64,000 bases of DNA from Rathayibacter sp. VKM Ac-2856 (GCF_013205055.1 NZ_JABMLF010000003.1:1-64000), one strand, 5' to 3'; counted from the first letter of the stretch, positions 16,837-25,551 are shown. Notes: a model not told the origin generated them from the letters alone. Translations and numbers: made by a program.

Positions 16837-17460
16837 TCAGCTCTGCGGACGCCTCCGCAGCACGAGCAGCGTGATGCCGATCGCCGCGACGACGGCGACG
16901 AGCGCGCCGCCGATCCAGAGGACGTCGCCCAGGAGCGCCGGATCGGATCCGGTCGCCGCCTCGGCCTCGTCCGCGGACGGCGCCGAGGCGTCCGACACCG
17001 CGACGGTGCCGTTGCAGTCGGGGACGGACTCGGACCCCTCCGCGAGGGCGACGTCGGCTCCGGGCTGCCAGTCGAAGCCGTACTGCCCGGAGACCGGGTG
17101 GCCGTCGGTCGAGACGACCTGCCAGGTCACCTCGTAGGCGCCGGCCGCGCCGAGCTCGAGCGGCATCGACGCCTCGGGCCCGAGGACGCTGACGCAGCCG
17201 TCGCCGTAGTAGAGGCCGTCCGGTCCGACGACGCGCAGGGCCGCCGCGGCGCCGTCGTTGCCGAGGACCAGCAGGTCGTCGTTCGTCGTCAGCGCGAGGG
17301 TGCCCGGCTGCTCCGTCACCGTCGAGTCGGCGGCGGGCGTCGTCGACACGAGGTAGTTGTGCGCGCTGGCCGGCGTCGCCACCGCGACCGAGCCGAGGAG
17401 CCCGATCGCGGCGGCGGCGAGGACGAGGCGGGTGCCCGTCTTCCGAGTCGTCAGCGTCAC
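16837..17460 (-). CDS. copC: CopC-domain copper-binding exported protein with C-terminal anchor
   Basis: 207 residues from GTG 17460, overlapping the ycnI stop (GTGA). The signal peptide ends at ASA, so the mature chain starts with His34, the N-terminal copper ligand typical of CopC. TDGHPVSGQYGF supplies the second conserved histidine region. A Ser/Ala/Asp-rich linker is followed by one membrane helix (LWIGGALVAVVAAIGITLLVL) and a basic tail. It probably binds Cu(II) outside the membrane and works with YcnI; there is no CopD domain in this protein. Confidence 0.9.
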   Translation of the reverse strand: MTLTTRKTGTRLVLAAAAIGLLGSVAVATPASAHNYLVSTTPAADSTVTEQPGTLALTTNDDLLVLGNDGAAAALRVVGPDGLYYGDGCVSVLGPEASMPLELGAAGAYEVTWQVVSTDGHPVSGQYGFDWQPGADVALAEGSESVPDCNGTVAVSDASAPSADEAEAATGSDPALLGDVLWIGGALVAVVAAIGITLLVLRRRPQS

Positions 17461-18233
17461 GCGGACGCCTTCGGGCTGCGGCGACGCGAGGCGAGCCCGA
17501 AGGCGACGCCGACGGCACCGAGGACGAGGCCCCCCACGCCCAGAACGCGGGCGAGCACGTCGTCGCCCTGACCGGTCGCGGTGGTGGCGGAGGCGGTCGT
17601 CGCGACCGCGTCGTCACCGTCGCCGTCGTCGTCGTGGTGGCCCGAGCCCTCCATCGCCGCGGTCACGGCGACGGTCGGCGCGGGCAGCTCCGGCTCGGCC
17701 TCGCCCTCGACGGTCGGCTGGTCCCAGGCGGTCGAGCCGGTCTCGCAGGTCTGCAGCACGGGGAACTCGAGGGTCGAGCCCGCCGCGTCCTCCGGCAGCT
17801 GCAGCTGCAGCGAGACGGTGTCGCGGTAGCCGTCGGCGAGCGGGGTCTTCGCGGTGTAGACGACGTCCGAGACGCGCTCGGTCGCGGTGTTGCCGTGCGA
17901 GTCGGTCACCGGGTCCGCGATGGCGACCTCGTTCTTCACGACGTCCCAGTTGGGGTTCACGGTCGGGCTGACCGAGTTGATCCCCTCGGGGACGGTGATG
18001 GTGAGGCCGGTCGTCGGCGAGCCCTCGCAGCCGTGCGCGAGGGAGAAGGTGACGACCGTGTACGAGCCGGCGGCGGTGGTGGAGGCGGCCGCGGTGACGT
18101 GCGCGCTCGCGGCGGTCGGGGCGGCCAGCGCGAGGGCGACGGAGCCCGCGGCGACGAGCGCACCGCCGCCGACGAGGCGGACGCGCGAGGAGAAGGAGGA
18201 GGAGGTGGTGGAGGAGGTGCGGGTGGTGGTCAT
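17457..18233 (-). CDS. ycnI: YcnI (DUF1775) copper-binding exported protein
   Basis: 258 residues from ATG 18233. The signal peptide ends in AASA, leaving His45 as first mature residue. The DUF1775 domain carries TFSLAHGCEGSPTTGLTI, NPNWDV and TAWDQP, including the tryptophan expected next to a mono-histidine copper site. A His/Asp-rich linker (GHHDDDGDGDD) precedes one C-terminal helix and a basic tail. It is coupled to copC by a 4-nt overlap. The known B. subtilis and actinobacterial ycnI-copC pairs support a role in copper acquisition or homeostasis. Confidence 0.9.
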   Translation of the reverse strand: MTTTRTSSTTSSSFSSRVRLVGGGALVAAGSVALALAAPTAASAHVTAAASTTAAGSYTVVTFSLAHGCEGSPTTGLTITVPEGINSVSPTVNPNWDVVKNEVAIADPVTDSHGNTATERVSDVVYTAKTPLADGYRDTVSLQLQLPEDAAGSTLEFPVLQTCETGSTAWDQPTVEGEAEPELPAPTVAVTAAMEGSGHHDDDGDGDDAVATTASATTATGQGDDVLARVLGVGGLVLGAVGVAFGLASRRRSPKASA

Positions 18234-18364
18234 GATCGTGAGAGGTCCTTGAGGGAGTCGGCGCATCGCCGAGGAAGGGTGAGGGCGCAGCGCGGGATCG
18301 CGGTGCGCGCGGGCTCACCGGCCGAGGCCTCCCGTCGCCGACCAAGGGATCGGGTGGGAGGACG

Positions 18365-18997
18365 TCAGACGGCGGGCAGGGCGCGCGCGGGCGGGCCGCG
18401 GTGCCGCAGGGTCCGCAGGACCGCGTCGAGGGCCCGGGGTGCGCTCGGCTCGACCGCGCCGAGCACGGCGACCGAGGCGGCGAGCGGCTCCAGCAGGGCA
18501 GACGCCCGCGCGACGAGGCGCACGACGACGCGCAGCACGGCGGTGCCGAGGGTCCAGAAGACGCGCTCGGCGTGGCGGAGCGCCGCGACGGTGACGAGAG
18601 CGGCGACGAGGTGCGAGACGAGCATCAGCGGGGTGTGCGCGGAGTGGCCAGCACTGTCCAGCGCGGCGCCGCCCGCGACGAGCTCGACCGTGCCGCTGCC
18701 GTGGAAGTGGCCGCCGGCGGTCGCGCCCACGACGCTCACGTCGCCGCCGCCGCCGGTCACCAGGAAGAGGGAGTGGTACGCCAGCTGGCTGAGCAGAACC
18801 GATACCGCGAGCCGCGCCAGCGAGAGGGTGCGACCGGAGAGGAGGACGCAGACGACCGCCGCGAAGGCGGTGGCGAGCGCGAGGATCGCCGGAGCTGGGG
18901 CCTCGGCGCCGGCGAGCGTGTGCGAGGCGGCGGCGGTCGCGGTCGCGGCGACGGCGGCGACGACTCCGCGCGCCACCCGTGCCCCTCGCGTCTGCAT
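18365..18997 (-). CDS. His-rich integral membrane protein of the copper cluster
   Basis: 210 residues from ATG 18997, with AGGAG eight bases upstream. About five hydrophobic segments are seen, with histidines at or near their ends: ASHTLAG, AYHSLFLV, GGHFHGSG, SAHTPLMLVSHLVA and RHAERVFW. It is the first gene of the unit with ycnI and copC, with a gap of 131 bp. Position and histidines suggest copper handling or transport across the membrane. I recognise no named family; a CopD-like role is possible, but the CopD signature is not obvious. Confidence 0.72.
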   Translation of the reverse strand: MQTRGARVARGVVAAVAATATAAASHTLAGAEAPAPAILALATAFAAVVCVLLSGRTLSLARLAVSVLLSQLAYHSLFLVTGGGGDVSVVGATAGGHFHGSGTVELVAGGAALDSAGHSAHTPLMLVSHLVAALVTVAALRHAERVFWTLGTAVLRVVVRLVARASALLEPLAASVAVLGAVEPSAPRALDAVLRTLRHRGPPARALPAV

Positions 18998-19230
18998 CCG
19001 CTCGACTCCTGCCGTCCTGTGCTGTCCGTCTCGTGCCGCACCGCGTGCGCGGGCCGACATCCAGGGTAATCGCCTCACCCGGGCCGTTATGAACCCGTGA
19101 CCCGATTGCCCCGATCGATTCCAAACCCCCTCGGGGAGGGCTCCGAAGACTGTTCAACGGCCGCGAAACGGTCCACACACAGACAGGTCCTCCGCATCAC
19201 GTGGGGGCCGTATCACGAAGGAGCATCCCC

Positions 19231-19911
19231 ATGCGATCCACCAAGCGCACCACCCTCGCCGCGTTCGCCCTGCTCGGCACCGCCGCCCTCGGCCTCACCG
19301 CCTGCTCGTCCGGCGCCGGCACCACCGACGCCGCGACCGACACCGCTTCCGAGATGTCGACCCCGATGATGACCGAGTCCGCGACGCCCATGGCGACCAT
19401 GGACCCGGCCGCCAACCTCGTCGGCTCCGGCTGCGCCGCGTACGCCGAGCAGGTCCCGGACGGCGCCGGCTCGGTCGGCGGAATGGCGCTCGACCCGGTG
19501 GCCACCGCCGCGTCGAACAACCCGCTGCTCACCACCCTGACCGCTGCGGTCTCGGGTCAGCTGAACCCCGACGTCAACCTCGTCGACACGCTGAACAGCG
19601 CCGAGTTCACCGTCTTCGCCCCCGTCGACGACGCGTTCGCCAAGCTCGACGCCGCGACCCTCGAGACGCTGAAGACCCCCGAGGGAGCGGCCACGCTCTC
19701 CTCGATCCTCACCTACCACGTCGTCCCCGGCCAGATCGCCCCTGACGACATCGACGGCACGCACGCCACCGTCCAGGGCGGCGACGTCACCGTCACCGGT
19801 TCCGGCGACGACATCAAGGTGAACGACGCCTCGGTCATCTGCGGCGGCGTCCAGACCGCCAACGCGACCGTGTACCTCATCGACACCGTCCTCACCCCCC
19901 CGGCCTCCTGA
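19231..19911 (+). CDS. Fasciclin-domain lipoprotein
   Basis: 226 residues from ATG 19231, with GAAGGAG eight bases upstream. The lipobox is GLTAC (Cys25). A Thr/Met-rich linker ([15 protein letters not shown]) leads to one fasciclin (FAS1) domain with the H1 and H2 boxes [15 protein letters not shown] and [10 protein letters not shown]. This is the MPT70/MPT83-like class of surface adhesion or matrix proteins; in mycobacteria such genes are under SigK, but no SigK or anti-SigK gene is present here. The Met-rich linker is worth noting beside copper genes. A strong terminator follows. Confidence 0.92.
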   Translation: MRSTKRTTLAAFALLGTAALGLTACSSGAGTTDAATDTASEMSTPMMTESATPMATMDPAANLVGSGCAAYAEQVPDGAGSVGGMALDPVATAASNNPLLTTLTAAVSGQLNPDVNLVDTLNSAEFTVFAPVDDAFAKLDAATLETLKTPEGAATLSSILTYHVVPGQIAPDDIDGTHATVQGGDVTVTGSGDDIKVNDASVICGGVQTANATVYLIDTVLTPPAS

Positions 19912-19941
19912 GCCGGCGCGATCCTCGGATCGCACCCCTGA

Positions 19942-19987
19942 AACGCCGAAGGGCGGGCACCTCACCGGGTGTCCGCCCTTCGGCGTT
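19942..19987. terminator. Bidirectional terminator between fasciclin and helicase genes
   Basis: A long inverted repeat (AACGCCGAAGGGCGG...CCGCCCTTCGGCGTT, near-perfect over about 20 bp each arm) lies between two convergent stops, with A and T at its outer ends. It can serve both strands. Confidence 0.85.
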
Positions 19988-20013
19988 GCTGCGCGGAGAA
20001 CCGTGCGAACGCT

Positions 20014-22140
20014 CTACTCGCCGGCGCTGATCTCGGCCAGCACCCGGTCGCCCGGGTAGGCCTGGATCATGTCAGCGCGGATCTCGGCGCGCTCGAGCAG
20101 CTCCTCCATGCGGTGGCGGCGGTTGCGCGTGATCAGCGTGACGACCGTCCCCTTCTTGCCCGCGCGGCCGGTGCGGCCGGAGCGGTGCAGGTAGGTCTTG
20201 TACTCGTCGGGGGCGTCGGCCTGGATCACCAGGTCGATGTCGTCGACGTGGATGCCGCGGGCGGCGACGTCGGTGGCGACGAGGACGTCGACCCGGCCGC
20301 TGGTCAGCAGGGCGAGGTTGCGGGTGCGGCGCGACTGGTTGAGGTCGCCGTGCAGGCTGGTCGCCGGGATGTCGGCGTGCTCGAGCTGCTCGGCGAGCTG
20401 CTCCGCGAAGGCGCGCGTGCGGGCGAAGATCAGCGTCTTGCCGGCGCGGGCCGCGAGCTCCTCGATGATCGCGCCCTTGTCGCGGTGCTCGATCAGCAGG
20501 ACGCGGTGGTCGATGGTCGAGGACGCCTGGTCCTCGCCCGCCACCTCGTGCACGCTCGGCTCGACGAGGAACTCGTCGACGAGCGTCGCGACGCCCTTGT
20601 CCAGCGTCGCGGAGAAGAGCAGGCGCTGGCCGCCGCGCTTGGTCTGGCGGAGGATGCGCTGCACCGGCTCGAGGAAGCCGAGGTCGCACATGTGGTCGGC
20701 CTCGTCGAGGACGGTCACCGAGATGGTCGAGAGGTCGAGACGACCCTGCTCGATCAGGTCCTCGAGGCGGCCCGGGGTGGCGATGATGATGTCCACGCCG
20801 CGCTGGAGGGCGCCGACCTGCTTGTACTGCGGGACGCCGCCGAAGATCGTGGCGGTGAACAGGCCCACGGAGCGCGCGATCGGCTGGATGGTGCGGTCGA
20901 TCTGCATCGCCAGCTCGCGGGTCGGGGCGAGGATGAGCGCGCGCGGCGGGCGGCCGGGCTTGCGGCCCTTCGCGCCGTCGTTCTCCATCAGGCGCTCGAC
21001 GACGGGGGCGCCGAACGCGATGGTCTTGCCCGAGCCCGTCTTGCCGCGGCCCAGGACGTCCTTGCCGGCGAGGACCTCGGGGATCGTCGCGGCCTGGATC
21101 GGGAACGGCGAGGCCGCGCCCATCTGGGTCAGCTGGCGGACGATGTTCGCGCCGAGGCCGAGGTCGCCGAAGCTGACGCCCTCGACATCGACGGCGACCG
21201 TGGCGGTCGCCTCGAGGCGCTCGAGCACGACGTCGTCGGCCTGGTGGCTGCCGCGGCCGTCGCGCTTGGGGTAGAAGTCCGAGCCGGAGTCGCGGCGCGG
21301 GCCGCGGTCGTGCCGGTCGGCGCCGCCGCGGGCGGGGCGCTCGGTGCCGCGGTCGAAGCCGCGGGCCGGGCGGTCGGTGCGGTCGAAGGAGCGCGCGGGG
21401 CGGTCGGTGCGGTCGAACGAGCGCGCCGGGCGGTCGGTGCGGTCGAACGAGCGCGCCGGGCGGTCGGTGCGGTCGAACGAGCGCGCCGGGCGGGCGTCGC
21501 GGTCGTTCGTGCGCGCCGGGCGGTCGGTGCGGTCGAAGCTGCGCGCGGGGCGGTCGGTGCCGCGGTCGTACGAGCGGGCCGGGCGGTCGTCGCGGTCGTT
21601 CGAGCGCGCGGGGCGGGCGTCGCGGTCGTAGCTGCGGGTGGGGCGCTCGTCGCGGTCGAACGAGCGGGCCGGACGGTCGGTGCGGTCGTAGGAGCGCGCC
21701 GGGCGTACGTCGCGGTCGTTCGAGCGCGCGGGGCGGTCGGTCCGGTCGTACGAGCGGGCCGGACGATCGTCGCGGTCGTTCGAACGCGACGGGCGGTCGG
21801 TGCGGTCGTAGCTGCGGGCCGGGCGGTCGTCGCGGTCGTAGCTGCGGGCCGGACGGTCGTAGCCGCGGGACTCGCCGCGGTCGGTGCCTCGGGACTCGCC
21901 GCGGGACTCTCCGCGCTCGGTGAGCTTCGCGGCGCGCTCCTCGGCGTTCCAGCGCGCCTTCTTGGGGGCGTTCTCGTCGACCGGGCGGTAGCCGCGGTGG
22001 CCCTCGCTGCGCGAGCCGGACTTGGGCGCGGCGAAGCGGGGGCGGCCGCCGAGCTGGGACTTGCCGCTCGAGGCGCCGAAGCGGTTCGGCTCGAAGTTCT
22101 TGGCGGGGCGTCCGCCGGCGGGCTTCTTGTTCTTGGGCAT
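20014..22140 (-). CDS. DEAD-box RNA helicase with long Arg/Asp repeat N-terminus
   Basis: 708 residues, preceded by AGGA seven bases before ATG 22140. The core is a complete DEAD-box helicase from about residue 310: FGDLGLGANIV and FPIQAATIP (Q motif), GKTGSGKT (I), PTRELAMQ (Ia), TPGRLEDLI (Ib), VLDEADHM (II), SATL (III), TDVAARGI (V) and HRSGRTGRAG (VI). It unwinds RNA duplexes in ribosome assembly or mRNA turnover. Residues about 96-270 are some 17 copies of a 10-residue unit, RPARS(Y/F/N)DR(T/D)D, a charged disordered region far longer than usual tails and placed N-terminally. Such R/D plus Tyr/Phe repeats suggest RNA binding or condensate formation (inference). Confidence 0.94.
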   Translation of the reverse strand: MPKNKKPAGGRPAKNFEPNRFGASSGKSQLGGRPRFAAPKSGSRSEGHRGYRPVDENAPKKARWNAEERAAKLTERGESRGESRGTDRGESRGYDRPARSYDRDDRPARSYDRTDRPSRSNDRDDRPARSYDRTDRPARSNDRDVRPARSYDRTDRPARSFDRDERPTRSYDRDARPARSNDRDDRPARSYDRGTDRPARSFDRTDRPARTNDRDARPARSFDRTDRPARSFDRTDRPARSFDRTDRPARSFDRTDRPARGFDRGTERPARGGADRHDRGPRRDSGSDFYPKRDGRGSHQADDVVLERLEATATVAVDVEGVSFGDLGLGANIVRQLTQMGAASPFPIQAATIPEVLAGKDVLGRGKTGSGKTIAFGAPVVERLMENDGAKGRKPGRPPRALILAPTRELAMQIDRTIQPIARSVGLFTATIFGGVPQYKQVGALQRGVDIIIATPGRLEDLIEQGRLDLSTISVTVLDEADHMCDLGFLEPVQRILRQTKRGGQRLLFSATLDKGVATLVDEFLVEPSVHEVAGEDQASSTIDHRVLLIEHRDKGAIIEELAARAGKTLIFARTRAFAEQLAEQLEHADIPATSLHGDLNQSRRTRNLALLTSGRVDVLVATDVAARGIHVDDIDLVIQADAPDEYKTYLHRSGRTGRAGKKGTVVTLITRNRRHRMEELLERAEIRADMIQAYPGDRVLAEISAGE
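21330..21855 (-). repeat. 30-bp coding repeat array in the helicase gene
   Basis: About 17 tandem 30-bp units encode RPARS(Y/F/N)DR(T/D)D. Four adjacent units around 21360-21490 are almost identical at DNA level, while the outer ones have drifted, so the array probably expands and contracts by slippage or recombination. Confidence 0.9.
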
Positions 22141-22401
22141 GGCTGCTTCCTGGGTTCAGGTCTTGCGCGAGCAGGCACACGCCGATCGATCACCCTCGTG
22201 GGGTGCGAACGGACGGGGCGCTGCGGGAACCCGGGTGAGTCGCTGCTCTGAGACGCTGACCGGGGCCGATTCACACATGTGATTCATCTCACGACGACTG
22301 TCGGAGATCCGGCCCGCTTGACTGACAAACCCATCCGCGCGGCGACGCACGGAGTCAAGAGCCGACCACGAGAGTTTACACGCGAGCCCGGGTGCTGGCT
22401 A
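22141..22401 (-). promoter_or_regulatory. Upstream region of the helicase gene
   Basis: About 260 bp without a gene before the helicase start. On the minus strand there are TTGACT and TTGTCA boxes near 22300-22350, but no convincing -10 at correct spacing, so the promoter is not resolved. A long 5' leader, as in cold-inducible DEAD-box genes, is possible. Confidence 0.3.
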
Positions 22402-22449
22402 GAGTGCGCGCGCTCGAGTGCGCCGGCGCGAGTGCGCCGGGGCGAGTGC
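22402..22449. repeat. Four GAGTGC boxes at an exact 14-bp period
   Basis: GAGTGC starts at 22402, 22416, 22430 and 22444, with CGCCGG filling part of two of the units. The array abuts the 3' end of the CGNR gene. It may be a slippage product or a set of protein-binding iterons. Confidence 0.75.
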
Positions 22450-22453
22450 CGCG

Positions 22454-23011
22454 TCAGCTCGACGCGCGCCGCGCCCGGTACGCCGCGACGTTCGCTCGGT
22501 TGCCGCAGTTGCCGGTGTCGCAGTAGCGCTTGGAGCGATTGCGCGAGAAGTCGACGAGCACCGCCTCGCAGTCATCGGCCGCGCAGATGCGGATGCGGTC
22601 GCGCTCGTCGCCGCGGATGACGTCGACGAAGGCCATCGCCGCCTCCACCACGATCCGCGTGGCGAGCGGGCTCTCGTCGCGGGTGGCGTGCAGGTGCCAG
22701 CCGTAGACGCCGTGCCGCACCAGCTGCGGGAGGGCGCGGCCCTCCTCGAGCATCCCGTTGACGACGGCGACGAGGTCCTCCTCGGCGCGGCTGCGCCAGA
22801 GCGAGCGGAGCGGGGCGCGGACCGAGCGCACCGCCTCGAGCTCGGCCGCCGAGCCGTCGCGGCTGCCGGTGTAGCGGTGCTCGATCAGGAACTCGTCGAG
22901 CTGCTCGATCGACGCCATCTCGTCCTCCCCGGACGGCGACAGCTCGGGCAGCGTGTTGACGAGCACGGCGGTGGAGGTGAGCGCCGCCTCCACGTCATAA
23001 GCGAAGACCAT
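22454..23011 (-). CDS. CGNR zinc-finger / ABATE-domain protein
   Basis: 185 residues from ATG 23011, with AGGAG five bases upstream; a longer start at 23026 lacks this site. The N-terminal ABATE domain is followed by the zinc finger: CAADDCEAVLVD, then RSKRYCDTGNCGNRANVAAYR, with the name-giving CGNR. Such proteins are thought to act as transcription regulators. It is divergent from an EamA exporter, a frequent pairing that suggests it controls that gene. Confidence 0.9.
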   Translation of the reverse strand: MVFAYDVEAALTSTAVLVNTLPELSPSGEDEMASIEQLDEFLIEHRYTGSRDGSAAELEAVRSVRAPLRSLWRSRAEEDLVAVVNGMLEEGRALPQLVRHGVYGWHLHATRDESPLATRIVVEAAMAFVDVIRGDERDRIRICAADDCEAVLVDFSRNRSKRYCDTGNCGNRANVAAYRARRASS

Positions 23012-23070
23012 GTTGACTCCTGACACGTCCGATCAGTACTGTCACGAGCATAACGACGTTGACTCCTGAA
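23012..23070. promoter_or_regulatory. Duplicated GTTGACTCCTGA box between CGNR and EamA genes
   Basis: The 12-mer occurs at 23012-23023 and 23058-23069. Each copy carries TTGACT, usable as a -35 for the rightward exporter gene; TACTGT and GATACC lie about 18 bp further on. The left copy also contains the CGNR ribosome site on the other strand. Confidence 0.4.
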
Positions 23071-23108
23071 CACCGACTGCTCGATACCGACTCCTGGAAG
23101 AGGCCACC

Positions 23109-24083
23109 GTGACGCTCTCCGCTCCCCCGCGCCGCCTGGGCTCCGGTCTGGCGCTCGCCCTCGCGGCCGCGGCCGCGTTCGGCCTCGGCGGCCCCTTCGT
23201 GAAGCCGCTGCTCGAGGCGGGCTGGAGCCCGTCCGCCGCCGTGCTCTGGCGGGCGGGCGGCGCGGCGCTGATCCTCGCGATCCCGGCCGCGCTGTCGCTC
23301 CGGGGCCGCTGGCACGTGCTCCGGCGCAACCTCGGCACGGTCGGCCTCTACGGCGTCTTCGCGGTGATCGCTGCGCAGCTCTGCTTCTACAGCGCGATCG
23401 AGCACATGTCGGTCGGCGTCGCGCTCCTGATCGAGTACCTCGCCCCCGTGTTCCTCGTCCTCTTCGCCTGGGCGCGCACCCGCCGCCACCCCGGCCGCTT
23501 CACCCTCGCCGGCTCGGCGCTCGCGCTGGCGGGCCTGGTGCTCGTGCTCGACCTGTCCGGCGAGTCCACTCCCGAGCTCGTCGGCGTCGCCTGGGCGCTG
23601 ACCGCGTCGCTCGGCCTCTGCGTCTACTACGTGATCGCCGGCCGGATCGATCCGGAGCTGCCGCCGATCGCGCTCACCGCGGGGGCGATGACGGTCGGCG
23701 CCGTGCTCCTGCTGATCCTCGGCCTCAGCGGGCTCGTGCCGCTGCGCGCGACGTTCGGCGACGTCGTCTTCGTCGGGAACGACGTGCCCTGGTTCCTGCC
23801 GGCCGCGGTCATCCTCGGGATGTCGACGGTGCTCGCCTATCTGCTCGGGATCGAGGGCGGCTCGCGGCTCGGCACCCGCATCGCCTCCTTCGTCGGGCTG
23901 ACCGAGGTGCTGTTCTCGATCGTCGCCGCGTGGGCGCTGCTCGGCGAGCTGCCGGCGCCGATCCAGTTCGGCGGCGGGGCGCTCATCCTGATCGGAGTGG
24001 TGCTCGTGCGGCTGCAGGCGGAGGCGCCCACGCCGGCCGTCCCCGAGGCCCGCGAGGCGGAGGTCCCGCTGTCCACCCCCTGA
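23109..24083 (+). CDS. EamA/RhaT-family exporter
   Basis: 324 residues from GTG 23109, with AGAGG upstream. Ten hydrophobic helices in two EamA repeats are seen (FGLGGPFVKPLLEAGWSP...LWR in repeat 1, LTEVLFSIVAAWALLGE in repeat 2). It is related to RhtA-type threonine/homoserine and metabolite exporters, but the substrate is not readable. Divergent transcription with the CGNR protein gene suggests regulation by it. Confidence 0.88.
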   Translation: MTLSAPPRRLGSGLALALAAAAAFGLGGPFVKPLLEAGWSPSAAVLWRAGGAALILAIPAALSLRGRWHVLRRNLGTVGLYGVFAVIAAQLCFYSAIEHMSVGVALLIEYLAPVFLVLFAWARTRRHPGRFTLAGSALALAGLVLVLDLSGESTPELVGVAWALTASLGLCVYYVIAGRIDPELPPIALTAGAMTVGAVLLLILGLSGLVPLRATFGDVVFVGNDVPWFLPAAVILGMSTVLAYLLGIEGGSRLGTRIASFVGLTEVLFSIVAAWALLGELPAPIQFGGGALILIGVVLVRLQAEAPTPAVPEAREAEVPLSTP

Positions 24084-24136
24084 TCGCGGGGTCGACCTAG
24101 GCGGGCGCCGCCTTTCCCCTTATGCTCGGCTCACCC

Positions 24137-25138
24137 ATGCGCGCGCCCACCCGACCCACGCGACCGATCGCCCTGTTCGCGGCGACCCTGGCACTGCTCG
24201 CGGGAGGCCTCGCCGGCTGCACGAGCGCCCCGGTCTCGCAGCCGATCGCCCAGGCGGCCGGCGCCGCCGCGGTCACGGCGTACGACGACGTGCCCGTCAC
24301 CGCCGATCTCGTCTACGACGAGGCGACCGGGCAGGCGCTCGACGTCTGCTCCCCCGTCGACGCCGCGGCCGGCGCCGCCCTCCCCGCCGTCCTCGTGGTG
24401 CACGGCGGCAGCTGGACCCGCGGCGACAAGGCCGACCCGAACTGGCGACCGCTCTGCCAGTGGCTCGCCTCGGAGGGCTTCGTCGCCGCCTCGGTGAACT
24501 ACCGCCTCGCTCCGGCCGACGTCTTCCCCGCGCAGATCGAGGACGTCTCGGCCGCGCTCGACTGGATCCTCGCGCCCGAGCAGACGGAGCGCTTCGGCAT
24601 CGACCCGACCCGCGTCGCGGCCTTCGGCGGCTCGGCCGGCGGCAACCTCGTCTCGCTGCTCGGGACTGACGACGCACTGACGGCCGACGGCGCCGGCACC
24701 TCGCGCCTCGCCGCGGTCGTCGACCTCAGCGGCCCCGCCGATCTCACGGCGGCCGGCCTCGCCGACGACGACCCGATCATCGGGGTGGGCGCGGCCGTCC
24801 GCGGCTACCTCGACTGCGCCGACCTGGCCGACTGCGCCGTCGCCGACGCCGCGTCGCCGATCACACACGTCGACGGCTCCGAGCCGCCCTTCCTGATCGC
24901 GCACTCGGAGGGCGAGCGCGTCGCGTTCAGCCAGTCGCAGCGCTTCGCCCGCGCGCTGGACGCGACGGGGGCGAGCGTGGAGTTCGTCGTCGTCCCCGGC
25001 ACCCGCCACTCGATCGCGATGCTCGACGAGTCCCTCCGCGCCACCGTCGTCGAGTTCCTGCACGCGCAGCTCGACGCCCCGGCTGTGCAGACGCTCTCAC
25101 TCGAGCCGGCCGAGCCGGCGGCGGCGCCCGCGTCGTGA
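24137..25138 (+). CDS. Alpha/beta-hydrolase (esterase-like) lipoprotein
   Basis: 333 residues from ATG 24137; ATG 24122 would add five residues. A lipobox (GGLAGC, Cys28) shows export and membrane anchoring. The hydrolase core has HGGSW (oxyanion hole), FGGSAGGN (nucleophile Ser), an acidic residue in the C-terminal part, and GTRHSI with the catalytic His. This is the HSL/carboxylesterase or prolyl-oligopeptidase-like branch; the substrate is unknown. A TATGCT box at 24121-24126 is ten bases before the chosen start. The stop overlaps the start of the acetyltransferase gene. Confidence 0.87.
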   Translation: MRAPTRPTRPIALFAATLALLAGGLAGCTSAPVSQPIAQAAGAAAVTAYDDVPVTADLVYDEATGQALDVCSPVDAAAGAALPAVLVVHGGSWTRGDKADPNWRPLCQWLASEGFVAASVNYRLAPADVFPAQIEDVSAALDWILAPEQTERFGIDPTRVAAFGGSAGGNLVSLLGTDDALTADGAGTSRLAAVVDLSGPADLTAAGLADDDPIIGVGAAVRGYLDCADLADCAVADAASPITHVDGSEPPFLIAHSEGERVAFSQSQRFARALDATGASVEFVVVPGTRHSIAMLDESLRATVVEFLHAQLDAPAVQTLSLEPAEPAAAPAS

Positions 25139-25539
25139 GCACCGGGATCGTCGTCCGGCTCGAACGGCCGGATCCCGCTGCGCTCGCCGGCCTGCTCGAC
25201 ACCGCGCTCCCGCCGCACGCCCGGCTCCTCGTCGCCCGGGACGGCACGACGCAGCAGCCGATCGGCGTGCTCGCGCTCACCCCCGGCCCCGACGACTTCG
25301 CCGAGCTGCTCGCCCTCGAGGTCCTCCCCGGCTCCCGGCGCAGCGGCGCGGCCCGCCGCCTCGTCGCCGCCGCGCTCTCCTACGCGAGCGTCCAGCGCAT
25401 CCGCACACTCCGCTTCCGCGTCCCGGTCGAGGCGGAGGCGGCCCTCGCCACCGCCCGCGCGCTCGGCTTCACCGAGATCGACGGCTTCGGCGCCCACGTG
25501 GGCGACGACTCGGGCGTCTGCTTCGCGCGCTCGGTCTGA
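25135..25539 (+). CDS. GNAT-family N-acetyltransferase
   Basis: 134 residues from GTG 25135, which overlaps the hydrolase stop (GTGA), so the pair is co-translated. The acetyl-CoA site is recognisable as LALEVLPGSRRSGAARRLV (variant of RxxGxA), followed by the beta-strand and ALGFTEI near the C-terminus. The substrate is unknown, and coupling to an exported hydrolase gives no direct clue. Confidence 0.82.
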   Translation: MSTGIVVRLERPDPAALAGLLDTALPPHARLLVARDGTTQQPIGVLALTPGPDDFAELLALEVLPGSRRSGAARRLVAAALSYASVQRIRTLRFRVPVEAEAALATARALGFTEIDGFGAHVGDDSGVCFARSV

Positions 25540-25551
25540 CGCGGCCCGACC

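Noticed and set aside
21330-21855. CRISPR or intergenic satellite
   Set aside because: The 30-bp units are in frame and code for the helicase N-terminus; no spacers.
19969-22251. Plus-strand frame opposite the helicase with Val/Gly/Ala/Arg repeats
   Set aside because: The repeats mirror the helicase repeat DNA; the helicase motifs fix the true strand.
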